NCBI RefSeq assembly: GCF_947500695.1
Contig: NZ_CANMSS010000005.1
Location: 62,001 to 126,000, forward strand
DNA from: an uncultured Pseudoteredinibacter sp.
Lineage (GTDB): Bacteria; Pseudomonadota; Gammaproteobacteria; Pseudomonadales; Cellvibrionaceae
Length of the DNA stretch: 64,000 nucleotides
Direction: 5' to 3'
How positions within the stretch are numbered: position 1 is the stretch's first letter; every line of letters begins with the position of its first letter. The notes beneath the pieces were generated by a model, which was not told where the DNA came from, searched no databases, and saw only the letters and a program-made list of their open reading frames with translations. This document shows positions 52,445-61,972 of this stretch, piece after piece. The translations under genes were made by a program, and so were the position numbers.

Positions 52445-53596
52445 ATGAATCTAGAGCAAGAAAACAAGCGATTGCAGGGTACAGTAAAGTTACTGCTGCG
52501 ACGCATTGAGCAAAATCACGGTATTCAGCAGCACTTTCATGCTTTTGAATTTAAGCTGCTGGCCTGCCAGTGCCTGCGTGATTTATTGGATTTACTACTC
52601 GTTGAAGCTCAGCGTCATTTCAATCTATCTGCCGTTAGCTTAGTCATTATTGACTCGGACTACTCCATTCGTGAGCTAATGGAGCAACTGGACCTGACCG
52701 ATTATGGCTCCTGCCTACAAATGCGCAATGGCGTGGACTTTCTCGCTACTCTTTATCCGCAGCAATCTGAAGTCACCTTAGGTGATATGGATGTATTAAC
52801 CGCAGGGCGAATCTTCCCAGGCTCCGGCAGGGTTGTTTCTAGTGCCTGTATGCCGCTTGTGAGGCAAGACAAACTGGTTGGTAGCCTGCACTTTGCCAGC
52901 GATTCCACCGAGCGCTTCCAGCCAGATATGGCGACTGATTTCCTATCTCATTTAGCGTCTATAGTTTCACTTTGTTTGGAAAATTGCATAGGTAGAGAAC
53001 ACCTTAGCCGACAGGGTAAGGTTGATATGTTGACCCAAGTGAACAATCGCCGCAGCTTTGAAGCCGAGCTGGAGCGTGAATTGGAGCGAGCGCAGCGCAA
53101 TCAAGAACCTTTAAGCTGTATGTTTGTTGATGTTGATCACTTTAAGCAGATCAATGATCAGTTCGGTCACCAGGCGGGTGATTTGGTATTGAAGCACTTG
53201 GCTTACGAAGTTTCCTTACAATTACGTAAAACCGATTTCTTGGCCCGTTACGGTGGGGAAGAGTTTGTTGTATTGGCGCCACGCTGCCCACAAGCTCATG
53301 CAGAGCGTTTGGCTGAACGAATTCGCGTGGCTGTCGAAGAGATGGCCATTGACGTCTGTGGCAGTAAAAAAGTGCGCCCGACGGTATCAGTGGGCTTAGC
53401 AACTTGGTGCCCGAAGCAGCAGGGGCGTTGTGATTTACAGCTAGTTGGTCATGGCCTATTGGCTTCCGCCGATGAGGTTATGTACCAGGCCAAACGTGGT
53501 GGGCGCAACCAAGTTCTCAGTCAGCGCTATGAGTTATTGCAGCCTTCGGCATCTTCAAACGAAGTAGATAGCGCTTCGGCCAAAGCTTCCCGGTAA
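52445..53596 (+). CDS. Diguanylate cyclase with GAF/DUF484-type sensor
   Basis: 383 aa. Residues about 1-180 are a coiled start and GAF-like (DUF484-type) sensor. Residues about 190-360 are GGDEF with GGEEF active site (270-274) and an RKTD inhibitory I-site at 261-264, so it should make c-di-GMP and be feedback-inhibited by it. No TM; cytoplasmic. The GAF ligand is unknown. Its last 80 bases overlap the end of the convergent glutamine cyclotransferase gene. Confidence 0.85.
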   Translation: MNLEQENKRLQGTVKLLLRRIEQNHGIQQHFHAFEFKLLACQCLRDLLDLLLVEAQRHFNLSAVSLVIIDSDYSIRELMEQLDLTDYGSCLQMRNGVDFLATLYPQQSEVTLGDMDVLTAGRIFPGSGRVVSSACMPLVRQDKLVGSLHFASDSTERFQPDMATDFLSHLASIVSLCLENCIGREHLSRQGKVDMLTQVNNRRSFEAELERELERAQRNQEPLSCMFVDVDHFKQINDQFGHQAGDLVLKHLAYEVSLQLRKTDFLARYGGEEFVVLAPRCPQAHAERLAERIRVAVEEMAIDVCGSKKVRPTVSVGLATWCPKQQGRCDLQLVGHGLLASADEVMYQAKRGGRNQVLSQRYELLQPSASSNEVDSASAKASR

Positions 53597-54332
53597 TCCA
53601 AAAGGCATCTCGCTCTGCATCGTAAGCAATACCGTTTAAAACGGCTTCAGGGTGACTATTGCCACTATCCAATTGGCTTAGATCTAATTGGTAAATAACT
53701 TGGCCATTTTCTGGATTAATAGCAATTATTTTCTTTTCCTGCCAAATATTGGCCCAAATTAAATTTTTTGCACACTCGAGCTCATTAATATTTTGCCACT
53801 TCTGATTATTAGAACTGGTGATTGCTAACTCGTTTTGCAGTTCGAAACGTTTATTGAAAAGCTGAAGCGTATTACTGCCATTGCTCATAAAAAGTGTGTC
53901 GCCAAAGCTACATATGCCCCAGCCCTGGCCTCGGTATTTAAATTGAGCCATGGGTTGCAGGTTTTCTGTATTTAGTACCAGGCCACGCTGCTGGCGCCAA
54001 CTCAATAAAAAGAGCTTGTCTCCTTGAACGGTCAACCCTTCGGCAAACCAATTCGCGGGTAGACGCTTTTCTAAGGTCTTTTTATGTTCGGGGTAACTAC
54101 TTTTGCGGATAAAAGAGCGCCCATAACCTCCGCTGCTTTCATATATAAAACCGTCTGAAATTTCCCAGCCTTGAGTAAAGCTAAGCTTATCGTGGCTGGC
54201 TGTTTCCAATATTTCAAAATCAAGAAGCGCAGCGGTGGACTCTTGCTCTGCCAAACAGTAAGTGCTTAGCAGCGTGCTCATAAAACTAAGCAGGCGCACA
54301 AACAATTTTCCACTCACAGTTCTTTTCAACAA
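53517..54332 (-). CDS. Glutaminyl-peptide cyclotransferase (plant/bacterial beta-propeller type)
   Basis: 271 aa. Signal segment (LLSFMSTLLSTYCLAE), then the Glu_cyclase_2 five-bladed propeller: LSFTQGWEISDGFIYESSGG, EGLTVQGDKLFLLSWRQ, INELECAKNLIWANIW, then VLNGIAYDAERDAFWITGK and a final WPKRYLL. It forms N-terminal pyroglutamate on exported peptides. Convergent with the diguanylate cyclase gene, with an 80-base overlap. Confidence 0.8.
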   Translation of the reverse strand: MLKRTVSGKLFVRLLSFMSTLLSTYCLAEQESTAALLDFEILETASHDKLSFTQGWEISDGFIYESSGGYGRSFIRKSSYPEHKKTLEKRLPANWFAEGLTVQGDKLFLLSWRQQRGLVLNTENLQPMAQFKYRGQGWGICSFGDTLFMSNGSNTLQLFNKRFELQNELAITSSNNQKWQNINELECAKNLIWANIWQEKKIIAINPENGQVIYQLDLSQLDSGNSHPEAVLNGIAYDAERDAFWITGKLWPKRYLLRLKMPKAAITHSAD

Positions 54333-54348
54333 AACAATATTCCTAATG

Positions 54349-56442
54349 TTAGGCTTTGCGGCGAATCATATCACGAATAATAAAGCGCGCAGGGTTTAGC
54401 GCTTTGCGTAATTTGGCACCCATGGGGCTTGGGCTACCCTGTATTTGGCTAAGCAGCTCCGCTGCGGCTAATGGTGCGTAACAGAGCCCGCGAGATCCGT
54501 ATGCCAAGCTGACGTAAAGACCTTCGTGGTAGCTGCCTACATGGGGAATGGCAGCCTTGGCATTACGTGATAATAAGCTAAACCTGCTTTGCATATCTTG
54601 CTGCTTAGGCGCTGGGCCCAATAAGGGAAGATAATCGGGGCTGGTACAGCGTAGTGCTACGCGCCCCTTCAGCTCAGCGGTGCTATGCTCTGGGGAGCGG
54701 CCAATTTCCAAGGCTTTAAAAATACTAGGGCAATCATCCTCTAGGTGTTTCAAATTACTGTATTGCTCTTGTTCACTGAGCTCTAACGATTGCTCTTTTA
54801 AATTAAAGCTAGCCCCTAAACAATGTTGTTGCTTGTTGGCTGGCGCAATATAACCTTGCCCGCAGATAACGGTTTTAAGCTTACTACTGCTTGTAGTGGC
54901 AGGGAGGTAACTGACTTGCCCACGTACAGGTTTTAAAGGTAGCCCGGCTGTTTGCTCGAAACGTTTTGCCTCATTGGCATTGGCGATTATCAATATATCT
55001 GAGCTGTGTATTAGGGATTTGGTTTCGTCATAGCACTCCCAGCGTCCATCCACTCGTTCTATAGTTTGCACTTCTTGCTGGGTATAAACAGTGATGTTGG
55101 GATGTTGGCATAATGTATTGCAGGCACTTGCGGGATTTAGCCAGCCGGCTAAAGGAAAATACAAAGCGCTATGCTCTAGCTTAACCCCTGCAGCTTTACA
55201 TAACTGCTGTTTATCAAGTTGTTGGACAAAATCAGTAGTGAAGCCAAATTGACTGAGATAAGCGATGAGTTTCTCTTGCTGTTGAATTTGCTTTCCTGTA
55301 GTCGCTAGTTGGGCGACCCCACAGAGTTCAGCTTCGATCCCCTGTTGTATTTTAAGCGTGCGATAAAAGCTTTGAGCGTAATGTAGGCACTGAAGATTAA
55401 ACTGACTTAGATTCTCGGCTCGATGAGACAGCTTGGCATAGAGCACGCCTTGGGGGTTGCCTGAGCCTTCCTGTGCTAAGGCATGATGGCGTTCAATAAT
55501 GCGAACTTGATAGCCAGCTTCGGCCAGCGAACGTGCCGTGCAGCTCGCAGCTATGCCTCCGCCAATAATATTAACTTGCTTGTTGAGGGTGTTCTTACCC
55601 AGCGCTAAGGCCCAAGGTGCTTCATGTGGACAATTATGTGCAGACTCTTGCCAATGTTGTTGTTCTACCTCTGGCTCATGAAAAGTACCGGACATCATCT
55701 CGCGCTTAAGACCATAGCCGGAGCCTTTTTGCATATCAAAGCCTAGGGCAATGAGGCCTTTACGAACAGCAGAGGCAGCTGTAAATGTTGCTAGACTTGC
55801 ACCGTCCATGCTTAGCTCTGCAATACCCTGCAATACTTCTGCTCGCCACATATCTGGGTTTTTAGCTGGTGCAAAGCCATCTAAGAACCAAGCATTGATT
55901 TTACGATTATATTGAGCGAAGCGAGGGTGTTGACTGTGGTATAGGTCTTTAAGGCCTTGTGCAACATCACCGATAAACAAATTTAAGCTTACCGAGGGAA
56001 ACTCTAAGCGGTGCCAGCCAGGGCTCGTCAGGCTGGGATAGGCTTCACAAAGCAGCTTCACTTCCGCGCTTAAGCTAGACCACTGCTCCAGGGCTTTAGA
56101 GAGTTGTTGGCGGTTTAGTGGGTATTTTTCAAAACTGTAGAATTCCAATTTTGAATTGTTATTACTCCGTTGCCATAACTGCCAAGTGGCTAGAAAGTTA
56201 AGGCCGGTACCAAAGCCGGTCTCCGCCAATCGAAAGACCTCATTTTCGTCGAGTTGCTCGAAGCGAGCTTCAAGTTGGCTTGGTCGAATAAAGTTATGCT
56301 GTGTTTCTTCTAAGCCATTGTCACTGGAAAAATAATAGTCATCAAAGCGTTGGCATATTGGATGCTGATCTTCTTCCCAGCGAATGTCGGCTAGTGATTT
56401 CTGAATATTTGCTTTTGTATCGGGTTGCTGCGTTTGTGTCAT
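54349..56442 (-). CDS. mnmC: Bifunctional tRNA mnm5s2U methyltransferase/FAD oxidoreductase MnmC
   Basis: About 697 aa. N-terminal methyltransferase (about 1-260: AETGFGTGLNFLATWQLW, WFLDGFAPAKNPDMW) and C-terminal FAD oxidase (from about 280: NIIGGGIAASCTARSLAEAG, YGSRGLCYAPLAAAELL). It converts cmnm5s2U34 of tRNA to nm5s2U and then mnm5s2U. The ATG overlaps the stop of the flavodoxin gene (TAATG), so the two are coupled; a longer in-frame start at 56478 lies inside that gene. Confidence 0.9.
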   Translation of the reverse strand: MTQTQQPDTKANIQKSLADIRWEEDQHPICQRFDDYYFSSDNGLEETQHNFIRPSQLEARFEQLDENEVFRLAETGFGTGLNFLATWQLWQRSNNNSKLEFYSFEKYPLNRQQLSKALEQWSSLSAEVKLLCEAYPSLTSPGWHRLEFPSVSLNLFIGDVAQGLKDLYHSQHPRFAQYNRKINAWFLDGFAPAKNPDMWRAEVLQGIAELSMDGASLATFTAASAVRKGLIALGFDMQKGSGYGLKREMMSGTFHEPEVEQQHWQESAHNCPHEAPWALALGKNTLNKQVNIIGGGIAASCTARSLAEAGYQVRIIERHHALAQEGSGNPQGVLYAKLSHRAENLSQFNLQCLHYAQSFYRTLKIQQGIEAELCGVAQLATTGKQIQQQEKLIAYLSQFGFTTDFVQQLDKQQLCKAAGVKLEHSALYFPLAGWLNPASACNTLCQHPNITVYTQQEVQTIERVDGRWECYDETKSLIHSSDILIIANANEAKRFEQTAGLPLKPVRGQVSYLPATTSSSKLKTVICGQGYIAPANKQQHCLGASFNLKEQSLELSEQEQYSNLKHLEDDCPSIFKALEIGRSPEHSTAELKGRVALRCTSPDYLPLLGPAPKQQDMQSRFSLLSRNAKAAIPHVGSYHEGLYVSLAYGSRGLCYAPLAAAELLSQIQGSPSPMGAKLRKALNPARFIIRDMIRRKA

Positions 56443-56969
56443 TAGGCTTGAAATTCCGCCATGATTTGCTGACACCATTGGCTTACTCTGGCCTCGGTTT
56501 GTTCAAATTCATTTTCTTCGTCGAGTGCCAGGCCCTTAAAAAATCTCTCATCTTCTGTCAGTGCGGTGGAGCCCTCAAAACTATAACCTTGGTTTGGCCA
56601 GTAGCCACACATTTGAGCGCCTAGAGCTGCAACCTTGTCATGAAGATAACCCATGGCGTCTAAGAACCACTCTGGGTACCCAACTTGATCCCCCAAGCCA
56701 AAGATGGCAACTTTTTTACCCGTAAAATCGATATCATCAATATTATCCCAGCAGTCTTCCCAGTCTTCCTGAAGCTCTCCGTAATCCCAGGTGGGAATCC
56801 CGAATAACAGGAGTTCATAGTCTTGAGCTTGCTGAATATCTTCATCGGCTATGTTGAATAATGCTACCTTGGCAGCGAATTTGTCTTGGAGTTCAGCTTG
56901 GATCTTTTCAGAAGCAATCTCTGTGTAGCAGGTGGAGCTGCCATAAAAAAGTGCGATTTCAATAGTCAT
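56442..56969 (-). CDS. fldB: Flavodoxin, FldB type
   Basis: About 175 aa. Opens IALFYGSSTCYTEIASEKIQ, with the FMN-phosphate loop, then FGIPTWDYGELQEDW, FGLGDQVGYPEWFLDAMG. The sequence fits FldB, the second flavodoxin of gammaproteobacteria; it carries electrons as a one-electron FMN protein. The ATG at 56969 matches the family start; a GTG 15 bases earlier is also possible. Between trmL and mnmC, in one operon. Confidence 0.85.
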   Translation of the reverse strand: MTIEIALFYGSSTCYTEIASEKIQAELQDKFAAKVALFNIADEDIQQAQDYELLLFGIPTWDYGELQEDWEDCWDNIDDIDFTGKKVAIFGLGDQVGYPEWFLDAMGYLHDKVAALGAQMCGYWPNQGYSFEGSTALTEDERFFKGLALDEENEFEQTEARVSQWCQQIMAEFQA

Positions 56970-56976
56970 CTTGCTT

Positions 56977-57456
56977 TTACTCACCTGTCCAGTCAGTAGC
57001 GCCCTGGAAACCTAGCTGTCGCCAAGCCTCATAAATGAGGACAGAAGCTGCATTAGATAGGTTCATGCTGCGGCTGCCAGCGCACATAGGAAGCCGCAAT
57101 CTTTCAGTAATTCGCTCGTGGTAGCGAATTTCGTCGGGCAACCCTCGAGTCTCTGGGCCAAATACAAAAAAGTCGCCGGCTTCAAAGTTGCATTCACTTG
57201 GCGCTTTATGCGCTTTAGTTGTCATGGCAAATAATCGCTTAGGCTGGCAGCTATCGAGAAATGCCTCCCAGTTAGCGTGCACCTTCATATCTTTATACTC
57301 GCCATAGTCCAAACCAGCACGGCGCAGGCGCTTATCGTCAATGGCGAATCCTAGGGGCTCTACCAAGTGCAGCTGGCACCCTGTATTCGCAGCTAAACGG
57401 ATGATATTTCCGGTATTTGGAGGTATTTCTGGTTCAAATAGAACAATTTCAAACAT
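56977..57456 (-). CDS. trmL: tRNA (cytidine(34)-2'-O)-methyltransferase
   Basis: 159 aa SPOUT protein. Motifs: [46 protein letters not shown] and [20 protein letters not shown], the trefoil-knot SAM site. It methylates the 2'-O of the wobble base in tRNA-Leu. Heads the trmL-fldB-mnmC operon on the minus strand. Confidence 0.9.
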   Translation of the reverse strand: MFEIVLFEPEIPPNTGNIIRLAANTGCQLHLVEPLGFAIDDKRLRRAGLDYGEYKDMKVHANWEAFLDSCQPKRLFAMTTKAHKAPSECNFEAGDFFVFGPETRGLPDEIRYHERITERLRLPMCAGSRSMNLSNAASVLIYEAWRQLGFQGATDWTGE

Positions 57457-57670
57457 ATTTCGATACTACTTTCGATACTGCAAGCTGTATTGCAGGGGAA
57501 TAAAAGCGACATTCTACCCCTTTATTCCGGCGAAATTGCAATCCCTATCCTACTATTTATGCAAAGCGATAAAGATCTTATGAAAACTGTTAAAGATCGG
57601 TCAAATTTGTCCGATGTTATTAACAACGAAGATACATCCTAATAAGTAGGGATATTTGGGACAAGGTACG

Positions 57671-58639
57671 ATGAGCTGGTGGAATACCGCAAATAAAAAC
57701 CGCAATTTGGCTGTAGGCTTAGTGAAACACGCTGAGGGCTGGGCTGTGGCCAAGGTGATGGCTCAGGGAGGAGACCGTTGGCAATTATCAGCCTATCGCT
57801 GGCTCGCTAGCAGTGGCTCGAGCAATGAAGACCGAAAGTCTCTACAGATGCTGATAAAGACCATGGGCCTCAAGGGACTTCCTTGTCACTATGTTTTGGC
57901 CGATGAGGATTATCAGCTTTTCTTGCTTGAGTCGCCAAAGCTAGAGGGTGAAGAGTTAGTTCAGGCTATGGGCTGGCAGATTAAGGATCTATTACCTTAT
58001 CCAGTGCAAGAAGCGGTTGTGGATGTTTTTAGTGTGCCTCAATCGACAGCCAAAGCTGGTAAAACCATGGTGAATGTCGTTGCTAGTCCCCAGGCACAAA
58101 TTCTAGAGATTGCTAAGGAAGTTACTGAACTGGGGCTTGAGCTGGAAAGTGTGGATATTTCTGAGCTGGCCATGGGTGCGGTAATGAGAATGAGCGGCGC
58201 GCATCCGCGTGGAGAGGCCTTAGCGATACTACAGCCAGGGCAGGGCGAGCTTTTGGTCTTTTCACAAGGCCAGTTAGCTATGTCGAGAAAGTTTGAGTTG
58301 GCCTATCGTGCCGAAGTCGATGAGCCGCTACCGACCGACCAGCTGCTGCTGGAACTTCAAAGAACGCTCGATTATTACGAGCGGCAGCTAGGGCAATTGC
58401 CACCTGCGAAAATTCGTCTGGCCGCAAAACACCTTCACGAATCGAAACTTGATGATGCCTTTAAGCAAGCACTTAATACACCAATAGAATTATTGCATTT
58501 AGATGCCCAGTGGCTAGCTTACAAAGATGAAGCTGAAGGTGAATTTAGTGCATTGATGGCGGCAGGGGGAGCTTTGCGAGGGCTCCTTGCGTCCGGTCGA
58601 CTAGTGATAGCCAGTGATAGTGGGCGGGGTGTTGCCTGA
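57671..58639 (+). CDS. mshI: MSHA biogenesis protein MshI (PilM-like)
   Basis: About 322 aa, actin-fold cytoplasmic component. The ATG follows AAGGT. It has a LAVGLVKHAEGWAVAKVMAQ start and YYERQLGQLPPAKI near the end. It opens the operon and overlaps the next start (TGATG). By PilM analogy it would bind the N-tail of the PilN-like protein and link the inner-membrane platform to the ATPase. Confidence 0.8.
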   Translation: MSWWNTANKNRNLAVGLVKHAEGWAVAKVMAQGGDRWQLSAYRWLASSGSSNEDRKSLQMLIKTMGLKGLPCHYVLADEDYQLFLLESPKLEGEELVQAMGWQIKDLLPYPVQEAVVDVFSVPQSTAKAGKTMVNVVASPQAQILEIAKEVTELGLELESVDISELAMGAVMRMSGAHPRGEALAILQPGQGELLVFSQGQLAMSRKFELAYRAEVDEPLPTDQLLLELQRTLDYYERQLGQLPPAKIRLAAKHLHESKLDDAFKQALNTPIELLHLDAQWLAYKDEAEGEFSALMAAGGALRGLLASGRLVIASDSGRGVA

Positions 58640-59253
58640 TGCATGAGCAGTTGCAGCTAATCAATTTATACCCGCAGCGCCTACGTCCTCAAAAGGACCC
58701 ATTGGATTGGGGGCATTTGAAGCTATATGTCAGCTTGCTTATTGCGGTGATGTTGCTGCTATACGGCTGGCAATGGAGCAATTTACAGCAGAGTTCTAAA
58801 GAGCAGAGCGTCGCTAGGCTAAATCAACAACAACTGAAGTCGAAGCTAGAAAATCTCAAGTCTAGTGTTCCTGCTGGAGAAAAACAGCGTTTAGAAAATC
58901 GTTTGGCAAGAGAAAAGGAACGCAGAGCATTACTCTTGGAAAGCCAGCAATTGTATTTACATAATGTAGGGGCAGAACGACACGGTTTCTATAAGTCGAT
59001 GGCAGCCATTGCTAATACGATTGAAAGTGCTGTTAGCATCGAGCGCATTATTATTTCAGGTAAGCAGAGGCAGCTCAGTATGTCGGGCCGTGCTCGTGAT
59101 GCGGCTTCGGTTCCAGAGTATTTGGGACGCCTGCAGCAGCAGTCAGCCATGAAAAATACCTTGTTTACAGAGCTACAGCTCAACAAAGAAAGCGATATGG
59201 TGAGTTTCAGTATGGGCACTCTGAACAATGGAGAGATGCAAAATGAGTACTGA
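58639..59253 (+). CDS. PilN-like MSHA assembly protein
   Basis: 204 aa. Short cytoplasmic tail (LQLINLYPQRLRPQKDPLDW, the INLYP motif typical of PilN), a TM at about 29-48, a coiled coil (60-105), then a periplasmic ferredoxin-like domain (IERIIISGKQRQLSMSGRAR). It would form the alignment complex with MshI and MshJ. Starts inside the stop of mshI. Confidence 0.8.
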   Translation: MHEQLQLINLYPQRLRPQKDPLDWGHLKLYVSLLIAVMLLLYGWQWSNLQQSSKEQSVARLNQQQLKSKLENLKSSVPAGEKQRLENRLAREKERRALLLESQQLYLHNVGAERHGFYKSMAAIANTIESAVSIERIIISGKQRQLSMSGRARDAASVPEYLGRLQQQSAMKNTLFTELQLNKESDMVSFSMGTLNNGEMQNEY

Positions 59254-59953
59254 GAATACTACTTTTGCAAAGGCCAAAGCTAAGTATCAAGAGCGTAATA
59301 TTCGAGAACGTTTACTTATCTTGCTGGCTCTACTGGCTCTCTTGTATATGGCCTTAGAGGCAACTGTGGGTGCTTGGCTAACAAAACAAAGCAAAACGGC
59401 AGAGCAGCAGTTATCACAGATTAGACAGGAGCAGATTGAGGTTGAAGCTGAGTTGGCTATCTTTGCCGCGAGCAATTTATCGCGTAGCAATCAAGAGCAA
59501 GAAACCCTCATTCGTCATCTTCAAGAGAAGAATCTGCGTCTAGAAGAAGAGCTGGGCCCTCTAAAGCAACAGGTGTTAAGCCGTGCTCAGTTTATGCATC
59601 TGCTACAACGGGTTGCAGAAAACGACAAAGGCGTGAATCTGCTGAACTTGACTGAGCTACCACGAGAAAGTGAGCAAGCAGAACAGGCGCGAGGTGGTCA
59701 GAAAAAAACTAAGGTGCTTGATAAATATCGTCTGAAACTATCGCTCGAAGGAAATTATTTGTCATTGGCCAAATTTATTGGCGGGCTGGAGCGCAGTGAA
59801 TGGCCCATATTTTGGTCCTCTATGGACTACCGCCTAGTTGCCTATCCAAAGGCCGCAATGGAACTAGAGATCTACAGCCTTGCACCTCATTCAAAGGATA
59901 CTGCAGCCCTACAGAATGCAGTTGAAATGGCTTCTGTGGAAACCGGGGAGTAG
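59243..59953 (+). CDS. mshJ: MSHA biogenesis protein MshJ (PilO-like)
   Basis: About 236 aa. TM near 25-42 (LLILLALLALLYMALEA), coiled coil about 50-115, and a C-terminal PilO-type domain (YRLKLSLEGNYLSLAKFIGG, then LERSEWPIFW). The ATG overlaps the previous gene by 11 bases; GGAGAG precedes it. Partner of the PilN-like protein. Confidence 0.8.
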   Translation: MSTENTTFAKAKAKYQERNIRERLLILLALLALLYMALEATVGAWLTKQSKTAEQQLSQIRQEQIEVEAELAIFAASNLSRSNQEQETLIRHLQEKNLRLEEELGPLKQQVLSRAQFMHLLQRVAENDKGVNLLNLTELPRESEQAEQARGGQKKTKVLDKYRLKLSLEGNYLSLAKFIGGLERSEWPIFWSSMDYRLVAYPKAAMELEIYSLAPHSKDTAALQNAVEMASVETGE

Positions 59954-59959
59954 ATACCG

Positions 59960-60313
59960 ATGAATCGATTATCCACAATTACGTTGACGCTGATACTGAC
60001 GGTCTGTTTGAGCGGACAAGTAAAAAGTCAGGGGCAGCTCCCGGAAATATTAAAAAATCCAAGCCATCCGATAAGCGCCAATATAGGACCTATGACAATC
60101 AAGAAATCTAGCTATACCTTGCAGTCGGTATTGATTTCACCGAATCGTCAGCTAGCACAGATAAATGGCCAGCTATTAAATATCGGAGATACCTTGGGCA
60201 GTTATAAGTTGGTCGAAATTAGTAAGAATAGCGCGACCTTAAGGTCGGCAAAAGAAACACTAGTGCTGAAGACTCAGCTGCCTTCAACAACTACCAAGAT
60301 TAAGCTGCATTAA
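59960..60313 (+). CDS. mshK: MSHA biogenesis protein MshK (PilP-like)
   Basis: 117 aa. Signal peptide (LTLILTVCLSGQVKSQG), then a small beta domain YTLQSVLISPNRQLAQINGQ, then LNIGDTLGSYKLVEI. The domain resembles pilotin/PilP-type HR regions that bridge inner-membrane complex and secretin. Identification rests on place between mshJ and mshL plus this pattern. Confidence 0.75.
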   Translation: MNRLSTITLTLILTVCLSGQVKSQGQLPEILKNPSHPISANIGPMTIKKSSYTLQSVLISPNRQLAQINGQLLNIGDTLGSYKLVEISKNSATLRSAKETLVLKTQLPSTTTKIKLH

Positions 60314-60334
60314 TTCTGCATCTGAGGATTGAGA

Positions 60335-61963
60335 ATGAATAATATTTATAGCAAATTCTGCTTGCTTTTTGCCAGCGCTATTTTGCTTTCGGCTTGTGCA
60401 AAGCAGCCTGAACAATTGGCTGTGGAAAATCATATGCAGCAAGCCTATGAAGAAGCCGCTAGCTATGATGCAGAGTTGGCAGCTGAGTTAACTGAGCAGC
60501 TGATGGCCGACGATATGAGTGAAGAGGCAGCAGATGAAGAGCGCTTTGATATTGCGGTGGAATCTGCGGCAGCAAAAGATTTCTTTAAAAGTCTGGTTGC
60601 TGGGACCAGCACCAATATCGTAGTGCACCCTAAAGTTGCTGGTCAAATCTCCTTGCAGCTTAGCAATGTAAGCATTCAGGAAGTTTTAAATGTTGTGCGC
60701 GATATCTATGGTTATGAATATCGTTGGAGTAACAATATTTATACAATCTTCCCAGCTACCATGCAGACCCAGGTATTTACTGTTGACTACTTAGATGTAG
60801 ATCGTCGAGGAGTTTCAGATACCAGTGTGATTGTTTCCAAGATCAAATCCAATACTCAAAACGGCAATGGTAATACAGCAAATGCTAATTCGAGCAATAG
60901 CGAGGAAGAGGTTTCTGGAGCAAGGGTAAAGACCAAAACTCATAACGACTTCTGGCAGTCGCTAGAACACTCTATTCGATCGATCGTTAATGCTGACATG
61001 TTGACTGAATCCGGAGAAGGCAATGGTCGCTCGGTCATGGTGAATTCTCAAGGTGGCATGGTAGTGGTTAAAGCCTTGCCGCGAGAATTAGCATTGGTAC
61101 GGGAGTTTTTAGAGCGTTCTCAATTAAGTGTCAAGCGTCAAGTAATCCTAGAAACCAAAATCCTAGAAGTTCAGCTTAATGACAGTTATAGCGCAGGCAT
61201 CAACTGGGGCGCGATTAATGGCCAATTGATTATGGCGAATAATGTATCTGAAATTGGCAGCAACTTTAGTATTGAAGAGTTAAATGAAGGCGTAGGTGAA
61301 GTCTTCTCTTCTGTGGTGGGTGTCAGTGATATTTCAAAATTACTTTCATTACTGCAGACCCAAGGTTCTGTACAAGTGCTTTCGAGCCCTAGGGTGTCGA
61401 CGGTTAATAATCAAAAGGCGGTTATTCGCGTTGGCTCTGATGAATTCTTTGTTACTGGGGTCAGTAATTCAACAACCTCGAATGCGGCATCAACTACAAA
61501 TACACCAAACTTAGAGTTGTCATCTTTCTTTAGCGGAATTGCATTGGATGTGACCCCGCAGATTGCCGAAGATGGCGACGTAATACTTCATGTTCACCCT
61601 GTGGTGAGTAGCGTAACCGATCAAACCAAGAATATTACCGTTGGTGATCAGCAGTTCAGTCTACCTCTAGCGCTTCGAGAGGTTCGTGAGTCAGATAGTA
61701 TCGTCCGGGCGAAACATGGACAGGTCGTGGTGCTCGGCGGACTTATGAAGGAAAACCTAGTTGATAGTCGGGGTAAGCGTCCAGTGGTTGGTGATATCCC
61801 TATCGTAGATACATTGTTTAAAACCAAAAATTACAACCGCGTTAAAGCCGAGTTGGTTATCTTAATGAAGCCCATTGTGGTTGATGACAAAACATGGGCT
61901 AAGGAAGTAAAACGGAATCAGCTGAATGTGCAAGCATTGAGTGAAGAAGTGAGATCGCTATAG
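60335..61963 (+). CDS. mshL: MSHA pilus secretin MshL
   Basis: About 542 aa outer-membrane secretin lipoprotein. Lipobox LSAC near 20. N-domains: [20 protein letters not shown] and [16 protein letters not shown]. Secretin core: [40 protein letters not shown], then [14 protein letters not shown] and [11 protein letters not shown]. It forms the pore through which the MSHA pilus passes. GAGGA is seven bases before the ATG; a TTG six bases earlier is possible. Confidence 0.9.
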   Translation: MNNIYSKFCLLFASAILLSACAKQPEQLAVENHMQQAYEEAASYDAELAAELTEQLMADDMSEEAADEERFDIAVESAAAKDFFKSLVAGTSTNIVVHPKVAGQISLQLSNVSIQEVLNVVRDIYGYEYRWSNNIYTIFPATMQTQVFTVDYLDVDRRGVSDTSVIVSKIKSNTQNGNGNTANANSSNSEEEVSGARVKTKTHNDFWQSLEHSIRSIVNADMLTESGEGNGRSVMVNSQGGMVVVKALPRELALVREFLERSQLSVKRQVILETKILEVQLNDSYSAGINWGAINGQLIMANNVSEIGSNFSIEELNEGVGEVFSSVVGVSDISKLLSLLQTQGSVQVLSSPRVSTVNNQKAVIRVGSDEFFVTGVSNSTTSNAASTTNTPNLELSSFFSGIALDVTPQIAEDGDVILHVHPVVSSVTDQTKNITVGDQQFSLPLALREVRESDSIVRAKHGQVVVLGGLMKENLVDSRGKRPVVGDIPIVDTLFKTKNYNRVKAELVILMKPIVVDDKTWAKEVKRNQLNVQALSEEVRSL

Positions 61964-61972
61964 GTGAGTGCT

